DNA of 64,000 nucleotides from Ktedonospora formicarum (GTDB lineage: Bacteria > Chloroflexota > Ktedonobacteria > Ktedonobacterales > Ktedonobacteraceae). The translations under genes were made by a program, and so were the position numbers. Of this stretch, positions 18,613-26,662 are shown in pieces; the stretch's first letter is position 1; each line of letters opens with the position of its first letter. The stretch is from assembly GCF_016587355.1 (NCBI RefSeq), contig NZ_BNJF01000008.1:268053-332052 (forward strand), read 5' to 3'. The notes below the pieces were generated by a model. It ran no database searches. It saw only the letters and a list, made by a program, of their open reading frames with translations, and was not told where the DNA came from.

Positions 18613-19106
18613 CGACAATCGCAGATGCGGCGGCGATTGCGCATATCTATAACCAGGGAATAGAGGACCGTGTGGGGACCTTTGAGACGGAACTGCGCAC
18701 GGAAGCAATGGTGGCATCCTGGTTTGATGGGTCTCATCCAATTGTGGTGGTGGAGCAAGAGCAGGACATCATTGCCTATGCCTCCACCTCTTCCTATCGC
18801 GCTCGCCCTTGTTATGCTGGAGTAGGGGAATTCTCGGTGTATGTTCGCCGTAACTGGCGTGGCAAAGGAGCAGGAAAAGAGGCAATGCAACACCTGCTCC
18901 AGGCATGCGAAGCGGCGGGCTTCTGGAAACTGATTTCTCGTGTGTTTGTTGAGAATACTGCTAGTCGTGGGCTCCTTCGGTCGCTGGGCTTTCGTGAAGT
19001 GGGCGTCTATGAGAAACATGGGCAGCTTGATGGCATCTGGCGTGATGTCGTCATTGTCGAATATCTCTTCCAAGCGAATCTCTCCGCTGCGTCTTTTGGC
19101 GCGTGA
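18597..19106 (+). CDS. arsN1: ArsN1-like GNAT N-acetyltransferase
   Basis: 169 aa. The pattern IAHIYNQGIEDRVGTFET, then RPCYAGVGEFSVYVRRNWRGKGAGKEAM (acetyl-CoA loop R-x-x-G-x-G/A), FWKLISRVFVENTASRGLL and GFREVGVYEKHGQLDGIW matches the phosphinothricin/arsinothricin acetyltransferase group. ArsN1 enzymes acetylate the amino group of arsinothricin, an organoarsenical antibiotic. The gene overlaps the MarR gene, is 77 bp ahead of a flavoprotein, and belongs to a four-gene plus-strand unit ending with an exporter. A phosphinothricin-type substrate cannot be excluded. Confidence 0.8.
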   Translation: MWRRLATIADAAAIAHIYNQGIEDRVGTFETELRTEAMVASWFDGSHPIVVVEQEQDIIAYASTSSYRARPCYAGVGEFSVYVRRNWRGKGAGKEAMQHLLQACEAAGFWKLISRVFVENTASRGLLRSLGFREVGVYEKHGQLDGIWRDVVIVEYLFQANLSAASFGA

Positions 19107-19183
19107 TCGCGTCAGTAGAGAGAACAAGTGAAAAACACTGCAAAAAAATGCTTGAGAAAAACGAAGAAGGATAGAAAGAACCT

Positions 19184-20605
19184 ATGTCGAATCAATCTGC
19201 GTTCTCTGATATATCATCTCCGCTTCCCGTGGCAATCATTGGGGCAGGACCTGTGGGGTTGGCTGCGGCTGCGCATCTGGTACGCAACGGAGAAACGCCT
19301 GTGGTATTTGAAGCGGGGGAAAGCGTTGGGGCTTCAATCCTACGTTGGGGGCATGTACGCTTCTTCTCTCCCTGGCGCTATATGCTCGATACGCAAGCCG
19401 TCTCTCTCCTCGAAGAGACTGACTGGCGCAAGCCTGATGGCGAAGACTACCCACTGGGACACGACCTCGTAGAGCAGTATCTCGTGCCGCTTGCCCAGGT
19501 TCCCACGCTTGCGCCACATCTGCACCTCAACACGCGTGTCCTTGCTGTCACACGCCTGGGTTATGACAAGATGAAGACCTCTGGACGTGAAGAGGCTCCG
19601 TTCGTCCTCCGTGTACAGCGTGCCAATGGAGACGAAGAAGATATTCTGGCTCGTGCCGTGATTGATGCCTCCGGGACGTATGAGCATCCAAATCCCCTCG
19701 GTGCATATGGTGTCCCTGCCCTAGGCGAGCGAACCTTCCACCAGCACATCTTCTATGGTATCCCTGATGTGCTGGGAAGAGATCGTAGCCGATACGCTGG
19801 TCGCCGGGTACTCGTCGTCGGCAGCGGACATTCCGCCTTCAATGCGCTTCTGGATCTGGCGGAACTAGCCTGCCAGGAACCAGGCACGCAATTCTTCTGG
19901 GCTATTCGCCGCAAGGAGGTCGGACAACTTTATGGTGGCGGTGAGAATGACGAGCTTGCCAAACGTGGACATCTTGGGGCACGCCTCCAGCATCTGGTCG
20001 AAAGCGGGCAGGTGCGTCTCCTCACCAATGTGTCCATTCAGAAGCTTGCTCAGACAGCAGAGGGAATACAGATCACTGGCTTCGAGGAGCTTCCAGCCGT
20101 TGATGAGATCATTGCAACCACCGGATTCCGCCCCGATCTCTCTCTTATCAATGAATTGCGGCTCACACTTGATCCGGCTGTGGAGAGCCCGGTCGCTCTG
20201 GCTTCTCTCATCGATCCCAATGTGCATAGCTGCGGTACCGTTCCCCCCCATGGAGTGGACGAGCTGACCCATCCCGAAGCCAATTTCTACATCGTCGGAA
20301 TGAAGAGCTATGGCCGAGCCCCCACCTTCCTGATGCTCACCGGCTATGAGCAGGTGCGCTCGATTGTGGCTGCTCTCACCGGAGATTGGGAGAGCGCTCG
20401 CCGGGTTGAACTGGAATTACCTGAGACCGGCGTCTGCTCTGTCGATGGAGGATCATGCTGCTCACCCACTAACAACGAAGCCGAAAACGCCGGTTGCTGT
20501 GCTCCGTCGTCTCCCCGACCTGTTCAGGTGCCCGTCACACTCGGGGTCAGGCAATTTTCACGAAACCGCCTCCCTTTGACCACGCAAGGGAACTGCTGTG
20601 ATTAG
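19184..20605 (+). CDS. FAD/NAD(P)-binding oxidoreductase with CC-rich tail (ArsO-like context)
   Basis: 473 aa. The N-terminal FAD motif is VAIIGAGPVGLAAAAHLV, and a second Rossmann motif, VLVVGSGHSAFNALLDLA, lies near residue 210. EIIATTGFRPDLS and YIVGMKSYGRAPTF are typical of flavin monooxygenase-like proteins. The last ~50 residues form an added Cys tail with SCCSP, GCCAP and terminal NCCD, motifs that recur in the CC-repeat protein at 23.4-23.7 kb. In ars operons flavoproteins of this type occur beside acetyltransferases and exporters. The reaction is unknown; the tail suggests binding of a thiophilic metal or metalloid. The stop overlaps the next start by 8 bp. Confidence 0.75.
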   Translation: MSNQSAFSDISSPLPVAIIGAGPVGLAAAAHLVRNGETPVVFEAGESVGASILRWGHVRFFSPWRYMLDTQAVSLLEETDWRKPDGEDYPLGHDLVEQYLVPLAQVPTLAPHLHLNTRVLAVTRLGYDKMKTSGREEAPFVLRVQRANGDEEDILARAVIDASGTYEHPNPLGAYGVPALGERTFHQHIFYGIPDVLGRDRSRYAGRRVLVVGSGHSAFNALLDLAELACQEPGTQFFWAIRRKEVGQLYGGGENDELAKRGHLGARLQHLVESGQVRLLTNVSIQKLAQTAEGIQITGFEELPAVDEIIATTGFRPDLSLINELRLTLDPAVESPVALASLIDPNVHSCGTVPPHGVDELTHPEANFYIVGMKSYGRAPTFLMLTGYEQVRSIVAALTGDWESARRVELELPETGVCSVDGGSCCSPTNNEAENAGCCAPSSPRPVQVPVTLGVRQFSRNRLPLTTQGNCCD

Positions 20606-21932
20606 ACGAGATAGTGGAGAAGAGGCCATTTCTCCGTCTTCAACGGGAGTGTCATCCTCGCACAGAGCGTCGAGAAACGCCAGGGACAATGCTTCCTGGC
20701 GTTTCTCTTACGGCTGGGTCCTAGTGAGCGTGCTGGGCCTGACAACCATCATCTCCTATGGAACCACACAATACCTCTTCGGGACGCTCATTGTCCCAGT
20801 AAACCAGACCTTCCACTGGAATCGAGCCAGCGTGTCGGGCGTCTATGCCATGAGTTTGCTGCTCTCCGGGCTGCTTGGGGTTCCCGTAGGGTATCTGGTG
20901 GATCGGTATGGAGCGCGCCTGCTGATGACACTGGGCTCGTTGCTGGGAGGAGTCACCCTCTTTGCATTGGCTTTCTCTCAGGCGTCATGGCAGTTTGCGG
21001 TCCTGTGGGCAGGAGGCATGGGAATCGCGATGGCATTGTTTCTCTATCCGGTAACCTTTACCGTCATCACCACATGGTTTGATCGTGGACGCGGCAAAGC
21101 CTTCGCGATCCTCACTTTTCTGGGTGGGTTAGCTTCTCCTATTTTCTTTCCTTTGGCCGGGGTACTTCTTCCCCTCATGGGCTGGCGCTCTCTGCTCATG
21201 CTCTTCGGAGGACTCCACCTGCTTATTGCGGTTCCTTTGCATGGTTTCCTCCTCCGACGCGCACCGAGAACTCAACAAGACACACGCCAAAAACGCCATG
21301 AGAAGAACCAGCTTCACCAGCTTGCCTCATCTGGCGTCCTTCATGAAGGCGTCACCGCTCGACAAGCCGTGGCACAACTTCCCTTCTGGACTCTCACAAT
21401 CTCTTTCAGTATTGCCATGCTGGGGAATACTATTCTCTTCACCCACCAGATTGCCCACATGATCAATAGGGGCTATGATCCCGTACTTGCAGCCACACTG
21501 ACCGGTGGATTGGGACTGGCAAGTCTGCCAGGACGGGTGGGACTCAATCTCCTCAGCGAACGTGTGTCCCCACGCCTCCTGCTTGGCCTCTGCCATGTCG
21601 TACAAGCGCTCGGAGTTGTGGTCTTGATTCTCGCTCCCTCGGTGCCCTGGTTACTGCTCTACGTGCTACTCTACGGGGCCGCCTTTGGAGCCATTTCTCC
21701 TCTCAAGGCGTCGGTGGTGGCTGACTACTTTGGGAAGAAAGCCTATGGAACCATTACCGCCTTGCAAGGTCTTCCCATAGCGTTCGGCACAGCACTGGGA
21801 CCGCTGGCGGCAGGATGGCTCTATGATCTATTTGGGCGCTACGACGTGGCTTTCTGGTGCTGTGTCGTGGGCTTTGTACTGGCAGGATGTGGCATTGTCG
21901 TGACACGTTCATCCTCATGGCACACCTCCTAA
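20598..21932 (+). CDS. MFS transporter
   Basis: 444 aa, GTG start at 20598 overlapping the flavoprotein end (GTGATTAG), so translation is coupled. Twelve hydrophobic segments and the MFS motif A-like GYLVDRYGARLLM after helix 2 are visible. A polar central loop (residues ~205-250) separates the two six-helix halves. The N-terminal 35 residues are polar. It resembles OFA/MCP-like MFS members. As the last gene of the MarR-ArsN1-flavoprotein unit it is likely the exporter for that pathway's product; the substrate is not known. Confidence 0.82.
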   Translation: MIRRDSGEEAISPSSTGVSSSHRASRNARDNASWRFSYGWVLVSVLGLTTIISYGTTQYLFGTLIVPVNQTFHWNRASVSGVYAMSLLLSGLLGVPVGYLVDRYGARLLMTLGSLLGGVTLFALAFSQASWQFAVLWAGGMGIAMALFLYPVTFTVITTWFDRGRGKAFAILTFLGGLASPIFFPLAGVLLPLMGWRSLLMLFGGLHLLIAVPLHGFLLRRAPRTQQDTRQKRHEKNQLHQLASSGVLHEGVTARQAVAQLPFWTLTISFSIAMLGNTILFTHQIAHMINRGYDPVLAATLTGGLGLASLPGRVGLNLLSERVSPRLLLGLCHVVQALGVVVLILAPSVPWLLLYVLLYGAAFGAISPLKASVVADYFGKKAYGTITALQGLPIAFGTALGPLAAGWLYDLFGRYDVAFWCCVVGFVLAGCGIVVTRSSSWHTS

Positions 21933-21985
21933 GAACTGACACTTTTCCAGAGACACGTCTGCAAAAGTGACAAATGGCTGTAATT

Positions 21986-22028
21986 GGAATGGGTGGACCT
22001 GCGCAAGGAAGCCAGATCCACCCATTCC
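21986..22028. terminator. Hairpin between convergent genes
   Basis: Perfect 12-bp stem (GGAATGGGTGGA at 21986-21997 with 22017-22028), 19-nt loop, between the ends of the MFS and M28 peptidase genes. It probably serves both directions although no T-run follows. Confidence 0.5.
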
Positions 22029-22091
22029 CGAATCATCCTCCCCATCACACTCCTCTTAAGAGCGATTTCGTTCTCATGAGGAGGACCAGTA

Positions 22092-23339
22092 TCACCAGAG
22101 CACTTGCCAGATGGCCCCAAGAAGCAGCGTCGCTGCGACACGCAATGCCTCTGGCTCCACCAGATCAAGTGCATCAGCCGGAGTATGGATCTTGGCGCAT
22201 CCCACGCTCAGTCCAACGGCGGGAAACCCTGCCTGGAGAAAAGAGCGCTGATCTGAGGCAATAGTGCCCACCACCAGAGGGATATCGAGCCAGCGTCCTG
22301 CCTGGTCAAGCGCCTGCACCAGCGATTCTGTCCCCGTTCCAGGCTCGACCCAGACCGCTTCGTTGAGACACGCAGCCCCATCGAGATTGAGCATCAGAGG
22401 CGCTTTTCTCTGCTCTTTGAGATCGGATGCGAGGGCTCGCGATCCAAGAGCGCCGACTTCCTCCGCATCAAATGCGACTATCATCAGCGGTCGACGCGGT
22501 GGTGTCTCAAGCAGCGAGAGGACGCGTGCCAATTCCAGCATGACCGCGACCGCTGCCGCGTTGTCTGTTGCTCCTGGGAAGTGATGACCACCCAGATCAT
22601 CGCCCAGGGCATCGTAATGGGCACCGATGACCAGGGGAGCATGAGCAAAATGATCATCGGTACCAGCGCATTCCGCAAGAACATTGACTCCCTGCACCTT
22701 CCGGGCAACGAGAGGTACATGTGCTCGTATCCGCATTCCAACTAGGGTAGACAGCAGATCAGTTCGTACTGACAGTATGGGAAGAGCCACCACAGGAGCA
22801 GACACGATCCGTTTGACAAGATAGCCCTCAGCTGTCGCATACAAGGGAGTGAGCAAGCCCAAGGCACCGTGCTCTGCCAACTGCGCAGCTAACACCGTCA
22901 GATCTTCTCCCTGTGGCACTACCTCAAGGAGCACCCACTTTCCCTGGCACACATTCAGCAGACCATCTTCAGGCAACGCAATGACCTGGCCTTCTTGAAG
23001 GCCAGGATGCGAGGCAGAACGAGGGTGCTCACAAAACTCTGTACGATGGGCAAAGACGCGCGCCACCGACTCCGCTAGAGTCATGTGTTCCAGCACGAGT
23101 GGCGCTTCAAGCTCAAGCACTGGAGTAGCAATGGGAAAGGCATGTGTGCGCGGCTTCCACCCGAACGCTTGCAGCGTTTCAAGCAGATAGCGCGTTGCCT
23201 GGTGATGCCCTTCTGTTCCCACACGTCGGCCCGTAAAAGCGGGAGCACACAAACGGCGTGTGTGCTCCATCATACGTGCTGGATCAAGAAGCGCCAGGGC
23301 CGCCACAAGTTCCGATGAGAGAGTATCAATGGCAGGCAT
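22092..23339 (-). CDS. M28-family zinc aminopeptidase
   Basis: 415 aa. Metal-binding and catalytic segments of M28 peptidases are in order: VIGAHYDALG (His), GATDNAAAVAVMLELA (bridging Asp), FDAEEVGALGS (catalytic Glu pair), LNLDGAACL (Asp) and AKIHTPADALDLVEPEAL (His). Between residues ~130 and 215 is a PA-like insert domain (ALGLLTPLYATAEGYLVKRI). No signal peptide is obvious, so it may act in the cytoplasm. It begins 30 bp after the CC-repeat protein on the same strand, so the two are probably one operon. Processing or turnover of that protein is a possible role. Confidence 0.85.
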   Translation of the reverse strand: MPAIDTLSSELVAALALLDPARMMEHTRRLCAPAFTGRRVGTEGHHQATRYLLETLQAFGWKPRTHAFPIATPVLELEAPLVLEHMTLAESVARVFAHRTEFCEHPRSASHPGLQEGQVIALPEDGLLNVCQGKWVLLEVVPQGEDLTVLAAQLAEHGALGLLTPLYATAEGYLVKRIVSAPVVALPILSVRTDLLSTLVGMRIRAHVPLVARKVQGVNVLAECAGTDDHFAHAPLVIGAHYDALGDDLGGHHFPGATDNAAAVAVMLELARVLSLLETPPRRPLMIVAFDAEEVGALGSRALASDLKEQRKAPLMLNLDGAACLNEAVWVEPGTGTESLVQALDQAGRWLDIPLVVGTIASDQRSFLQAGFPAVGLSVGCAKIHTPADALDLVEPEALRVAATLLLGAIWQVLW

Positions 23340-23369
23340 TGAGCATCTCCTTTCTGTCTCGTGACGGTG

Positions 23370-23720
23370 TTAGCAGCATCGGACCTGCCCGCCAGAGGAG
23401 GTGGATGCTGACGCTTGAACAGGTTCACCGCAACACCCGCCCGTTCCCTTGCTCGCCACAGACGTCGTGGTTGGTTCACCACAGCATCCACTCGTAGCTC
23501 CGCTCGACATGGATGTACTGGTTGGCTCACTACAGCATCCACCTATGGCTGTAGAGGCAGTGGCTCCCTGCGTTGCGGGCTCCCCGCAACAGCCACTTGT
23601 GGCCTGATCAGTGGTGCCACAACAGTCACTTTGCTGGACCGGGAGTGCTGCACGAGTTGAAACATCTGGAAGTCCTTGAAGAAATCCCCCTTTGGGGCTG
23701 GTCTCTGATGAATGTGCCAT
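23370..23720 (-). CDS. CC-repeat (GCCGEP) cysteine-rich protein
   Basis: 116 aa. Six Cys-Cys pairs at residues 33-34, 44-45, 62-63, 79-80, 96-97 and 115-116 are spaced by 11-19 residues. The motif is SGCCGEP, GGCCSEP, SGCCGEP, GGCCGEP, with DCCGTT first and RCC last. Between them are Ser/Thr/Ala/Gly-rich linkers. There are no His or aromatic zinc-finger partners, unlike classic metallothioneins. The pairs would suit As(III), Cd or similar thiophilic ions. Related CC-x-P modules end the flavoprotein gene 2.8 kb away. AAAGGAAC upstream is a possible ribosome binding site. The family is not one I can name. Confidence 0.7.
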   Translation of the reverse strand: MAHSSETSPKGGFLQGLPDVSTRAALPVQQSDCCGTTDQATSGCCGEPATQGATASTAIGGCCSEPTSTSMSSGATSGCCGEPTTTSVASKGTGGCCGEPVQASASTSSGGQVRCC

Positions 23721-24028
23721 ACGACAGTGTTCCTTTGCTTGTTCTCATTATTGTCTCTCTCTTCACTGTGAAGCGAGACCCTCCCTTAGAGAGGTTCATC
23801 AATGGAGACGGCACGCTTTTCCAAAAGACGCAACAGTTGGAAGCACATCCATGTGGTGCGATTCTTGCCCCTGGGGGAGAGAGCAAAAGGAAGTGGCATC
23901 AGATATCGGGATAAGATAACCGGAGAATGTGTTCATGCTTCGCCATCAGAAATGGTTGCGTCTTTTTCTGATTCGCTTCGTCAACTGGTATAGAGTCATC
24001 ACACAACACGTTGAAAGGAACAAAACCT

Positions 24029-24259
24029 ATGTATCAAGAAGAACTGCTCGCCCAGTTTCGCCAACAAGACTATGAACAGGCGCGGCATCAGATCCACCAG
24101 TACCAGCAGGTGCTGGCAGGAAGGACCTCAAACCCATGGAAAAGGACATCCTCCACCATGGCCCACATTTCTGCGTTGCTTCGAGCGTTGTTGACCCCTG
24201 TCCAAGGTGTCCAGGAATGCGGCCTCGCCACTACCACAGCCCCCTGTTGTGCTTCATAA
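24029..24259 (+). CDS. Small protein upstream of the SigZ-like sigma factor
   Basis: 76 aa from ATG 24029, preceded by GAAAGGAAC. The N-terminal half is helical and Gln-rich (YQEELLAQFRQQDYEQARHQIHQYQQVL); the C-terminus reads ECGLATTTAPCCAS with a final CC pair. It lies 48 bp before the sigma-factor gene on the same strand and is probably co-transcribed. Function unknown. The CC ending links it by style to its neighbours. Confidence 0.5.
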   Translation: MYQEELLAQFRQQDYEQARHQIHQYQQVLAGRTSNPWKRTSSTMAHISALLRALLTPVQGVQECGLATTTAPCCAS

Positions 24260-24307
24260 TGGTACTGAGAGAACAAAACAAAGACCAAGAGAGGAGAGAC
24301 AGATTTC

Positions 24308-24955
24308 ATGCAAGGAACCACTGAGTCAGCCTGGTATGCACTCCATGAACCGCTGCATCACTTTATCCGTCAACGCGTCGCCACCGAGGAGCAAGCCGAG
24401 GACTTGCTCCAGGAGGTCTTTCTCAAGATTCACACCCAGATAGAGACCCTCCGCGAGCACAAAAAGCTGGAAAGTTGGATCTATCAGATTGCCCGTCACC
24501 TCATTATTGATCAATATCGGCAGAAACGACAGGAGATTCCTTTAGAGGACGCAGAGCCCTTGCTTCCTCTTGAGGATATCCCAGAAGAGGATATCCTTGC
24601 GGAACTCGCTCCTTCGGTGGCAGCCATGATCAACTGTTTGCCATCCCCTTATCGGGAGGCACTCTTCCTTACCGAGTATCAAGGCATGTCGCAAAAGGAC
24701 CTGGCTGAGCGTCTGGGGATGTCTTTTTCGGGGGCAAAGTCACGGGTGCAACGTGCGCGTGAGAAGCTCAAGCAACTGTTACTGGACTGCTGCCATTTCG
24801 AGTTTGATCGTCTCGGTCGAGTCATCGATTACTACCCTCATTGTGCTTGTTGTCAAGGAGGTACAGATGGGTGCTGTGCTTCGGGTCAAACAGCTTGTGA
24901 TACTCACGGGTTGCGCAACGAGGTTGTCTCACCAGGTAGTGGAAGTTGTAACTGA
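24308..24955 (+). CDS. sigZ: SigZ-like sigma-70 family factor with Cys-rich C-terminus
   Basis: 215 aa. Region 2 is AEDLLQEVFLKIHTQIETL and LESWIYQIARHLIIDQYRQKR; region 4 is LPSPYREALFLTEYQGMSQKDLAERLGMSFSGAKSRVQRAREKLKQLL. The C-terminal extension begins LDCCHFEFDRLGRVIDYYP, a signature of SigZ-type ECF factors, and continues with HCACCQGGTDGCCASG. This tail could be a built-in metal- or redox-sensing region, as no anti-sigma gene follows. Its location beside other CC-motif genes suggests it may respond to metalloid or thiol stress. That role is inferred. Confidence 0.82.
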   Translation: MQGTTESAWYALHEPLHHFIRQRVATEEQAEDLLQEVFLKIHTQIETLREHKKLESWIYQIARHLIIDQYRQKRQEIPLEDAEPLLPLEDIPEEDILAELAPSVAAMINCLPSPYREALFLTEYQGMSQKDLAERLGMSFSGAKSRVQRAREKLKQLLLDCCHFEFDRLGRVIDYYPHCACCQGGTDGCCASGQTACDTHGLRNEVVSPGSGSCN

Positions 24956-25210
24956 CGCGCATCCGCGAGAAATGTGTCTCCTAAGAAACCTTGGTTGGAG
25001 GTCAGTGAGGGAAGAAGGAAAACGTCACGTGTGAAGTGTGCCCATTTCCACATTCGTTTGCCAGGTTTAGATCCTGGCTGGTCAGAGACGAAACACGCGA
25101 GAAGACAGATGCCCCAAAAATGTTACGACTGGTGCCATAGGGACGTGATGCATCATAGCTGGGGTGAACTGGAAGTGTGACAAGCACACAGAGAAGAAAG
25201 GAGCAAGGCT

Positions 25211-25501
25211 ATGCCCACCTACATCGTCCTCACCAAATGGACGGATCAAGGAGCGAAGAACGCCAAGGACGCCGTCCAGCGTATGCACCAATTCCGTTCC
25301 GATTTGGAGCGTCGTGGATGCAAGTTACGCAGCTGCCACTGGACCCAGGGGCAGTATGATTCCATCACGATCGTTGAAACACCAGATGAGCAGACGGGGA
25401 TGGCAGCTTTACTCGCCCTCGGGAGCCTTGGCAACGTTCACACCGAGACCCTTCGTGCGTATAACGAGACTGAAATGGAGGCCATTTTTCAGAAGATGTG
25501 A
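25211..25501 (+). CDS. GYD domain-containing protein
   Basis: 96 aa. MPTYIVLTKWTDQGAKNAKD, WTQGQYDSITIVETPDEQTGMAALLALGSLGNVHTETLRAY follow the GYD family pattern (small ferredoxin-like fold; GQYD stands for G-Y-D). AGAAAGGAG sits 8 bp before the ATG. Such proteins often occur singly and their role is unknown. It lies 255 bp after the sigma-factor gene on the same strand. Confidence 0.85.
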   Translation: MPTYIVLTKWTDQGAKNAKDAVQRMHQFRSDLERRGCKLRSCHWTQGQYDSITIVETPDEQTGMAALLALGSLGNVHTETLRAYNETEMEAIFQKM

Positions 25502-25836
25502 GGCATGACCACGCTTCCAGTTTCTCCCTCATATGCTCCTCAGCAGCTTGACATATGCCCGAAATGCGCGTCTCACAGGAAGGCAAATAACCCCTTGAGA
25601 TGGCCAAAAAAGCCTTGTCAGAAAAAGATGGCAAATACACCATGCGTATCGAGTGCCAGACAGGCGGGAGCTGGTAAATGACCCGAAAACGTATCTGTCC
25701 ACAGGTTGCGTAACGAGATGCACATTCGCTTGAAACTGAACAAGTGGAAGCGTTCTGTCAGGGTTTCCTGCACATATCGCACGGCTACTCTCGCCTCTGG
25801 GCATGCATCTTTCGGAAGTCGAGATGGAAAAGCCGC
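25502..25836. other. Non-coding stretch
   Basis: Between the convergent GYD and TetR genes. I see no gene or clear structure. Confidence 0.4.
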
Positions 25837-26475
25837 TCAATCAGGACAATTGGTGTGATGGGCCGCGAGGAAAAAGGTGACACAGGCATCAATATGCTGC
25901 TCAATCTCTTCATTCGTCGGAGCGGGTCCTGCTCCCAGACGTGCTCGCTCGATGATCTGTCCTTGCAGTAAAGTTAAAAAAGTCTGTGCTGAGAGGCGAG
26001 GATCGGGAATGTGTAAGCTCCCCTGGCGATCCAGTTCCTGAAAGTACGCGCTCAATCGTTCAAGTGCCTTTTCAACGCTCAGGTGATAATACATCCGCCC
26101 CACTTCTGGGAAGTGTTCCATGGCACCGAGAATGACTTGATACAGAGCGATCTCCTCTGGATTGAGGGCGTAGGCGAGCCGCAACTGGCCCAATCGACGG
26201 AGCACCTCGGCAGGGTTCCCCTGCCAGAACATTTCCCTCCCCTCCTTCGCTTTTTGGTTACAGAGATGCTGGATCACCGCCTGAAAGAGGACATCTTTCC
26301 CACGAAAATGACGATAGAGGGTCATAATGGAAACACCAGCGTGGGCAGCAACCATTTCCATCGTCGTATTGGCATATCCATGTCGCAGGAACAGTTCTTT
26401 CGCCGCCACTTTAATGGCTTCCTGTTTGCGCTCCAGCAAACGAGCTTTCGGATGATCTTCAGACCATGTTCGCAT
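25837..26475 (-). CDS. TetR/AcrR-family regulator
   Basis: 212 aa. The N-terminal HTH is complete: AIKVAAKELFLRHGYANTTMEMVAAHAGVSIMTLYRHFRGKDVLF. The C-terminal ligand domain is helical, including FPEVGRMYYHLSVEKALERLSAYFQE and LTLLQGQIIERARLG, as in AcrR-type regulators. It is divergent from the LLM oxidoreductase with 187 bp between starts, so it likely controls that gene and itself. The inducer is unknown. Confidence 0.9.
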   Translation of the reverse strand: MRTWSEDHPKARLLERKQEAIKVAAKELFLRHGYANTTMEMVAAHAGVSIMTLYRHFRGKDVLFQAVIQHLCNQKAKEGREMFWQGNPAEVLRRLGQLRLAYALNPEEIALYQVILGAMEHFPEVGRMYYHLSVEKALERLSAYFQELDRQGSLHIPDPRLSAQTFLTLLQGQIIERARLGAGPAPTNEEIEQHIDACVTFFLAAHHTNCPD

Positions 26476-26532
26476 ACAAATCCTGCCTTCTTCATCAAAC
26501 GACGCACGTCTCTTCTGCTTCTGAAGGAACAG

Positions 26533-26616
26533 ATGATACGAGAGATTCTATTCTAGCACATTTCCACATCCTTGACCTCATCATCCCAAAATGATACGAT
26601 AGATTATCATATCGTT
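26533..26616. promoter_or_regulatory. Candidate TetR operators
   Basis: Two similar sites begin ATGATACGA: 26533 (ATGATACGAGAGATT) and 26591 (ATGATACGATAGATT). The second contains the inverted repeat ACGATA-8-TATCGT (26596-26615). Both lie between divergent tetR and the LLM gene. Confidence 0.5.
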
Positions 26617-26662
26617 TGAGAAAGAGCTGGAAGTCGTCCTTCCAGTAAGAGAGAAATGGTAG

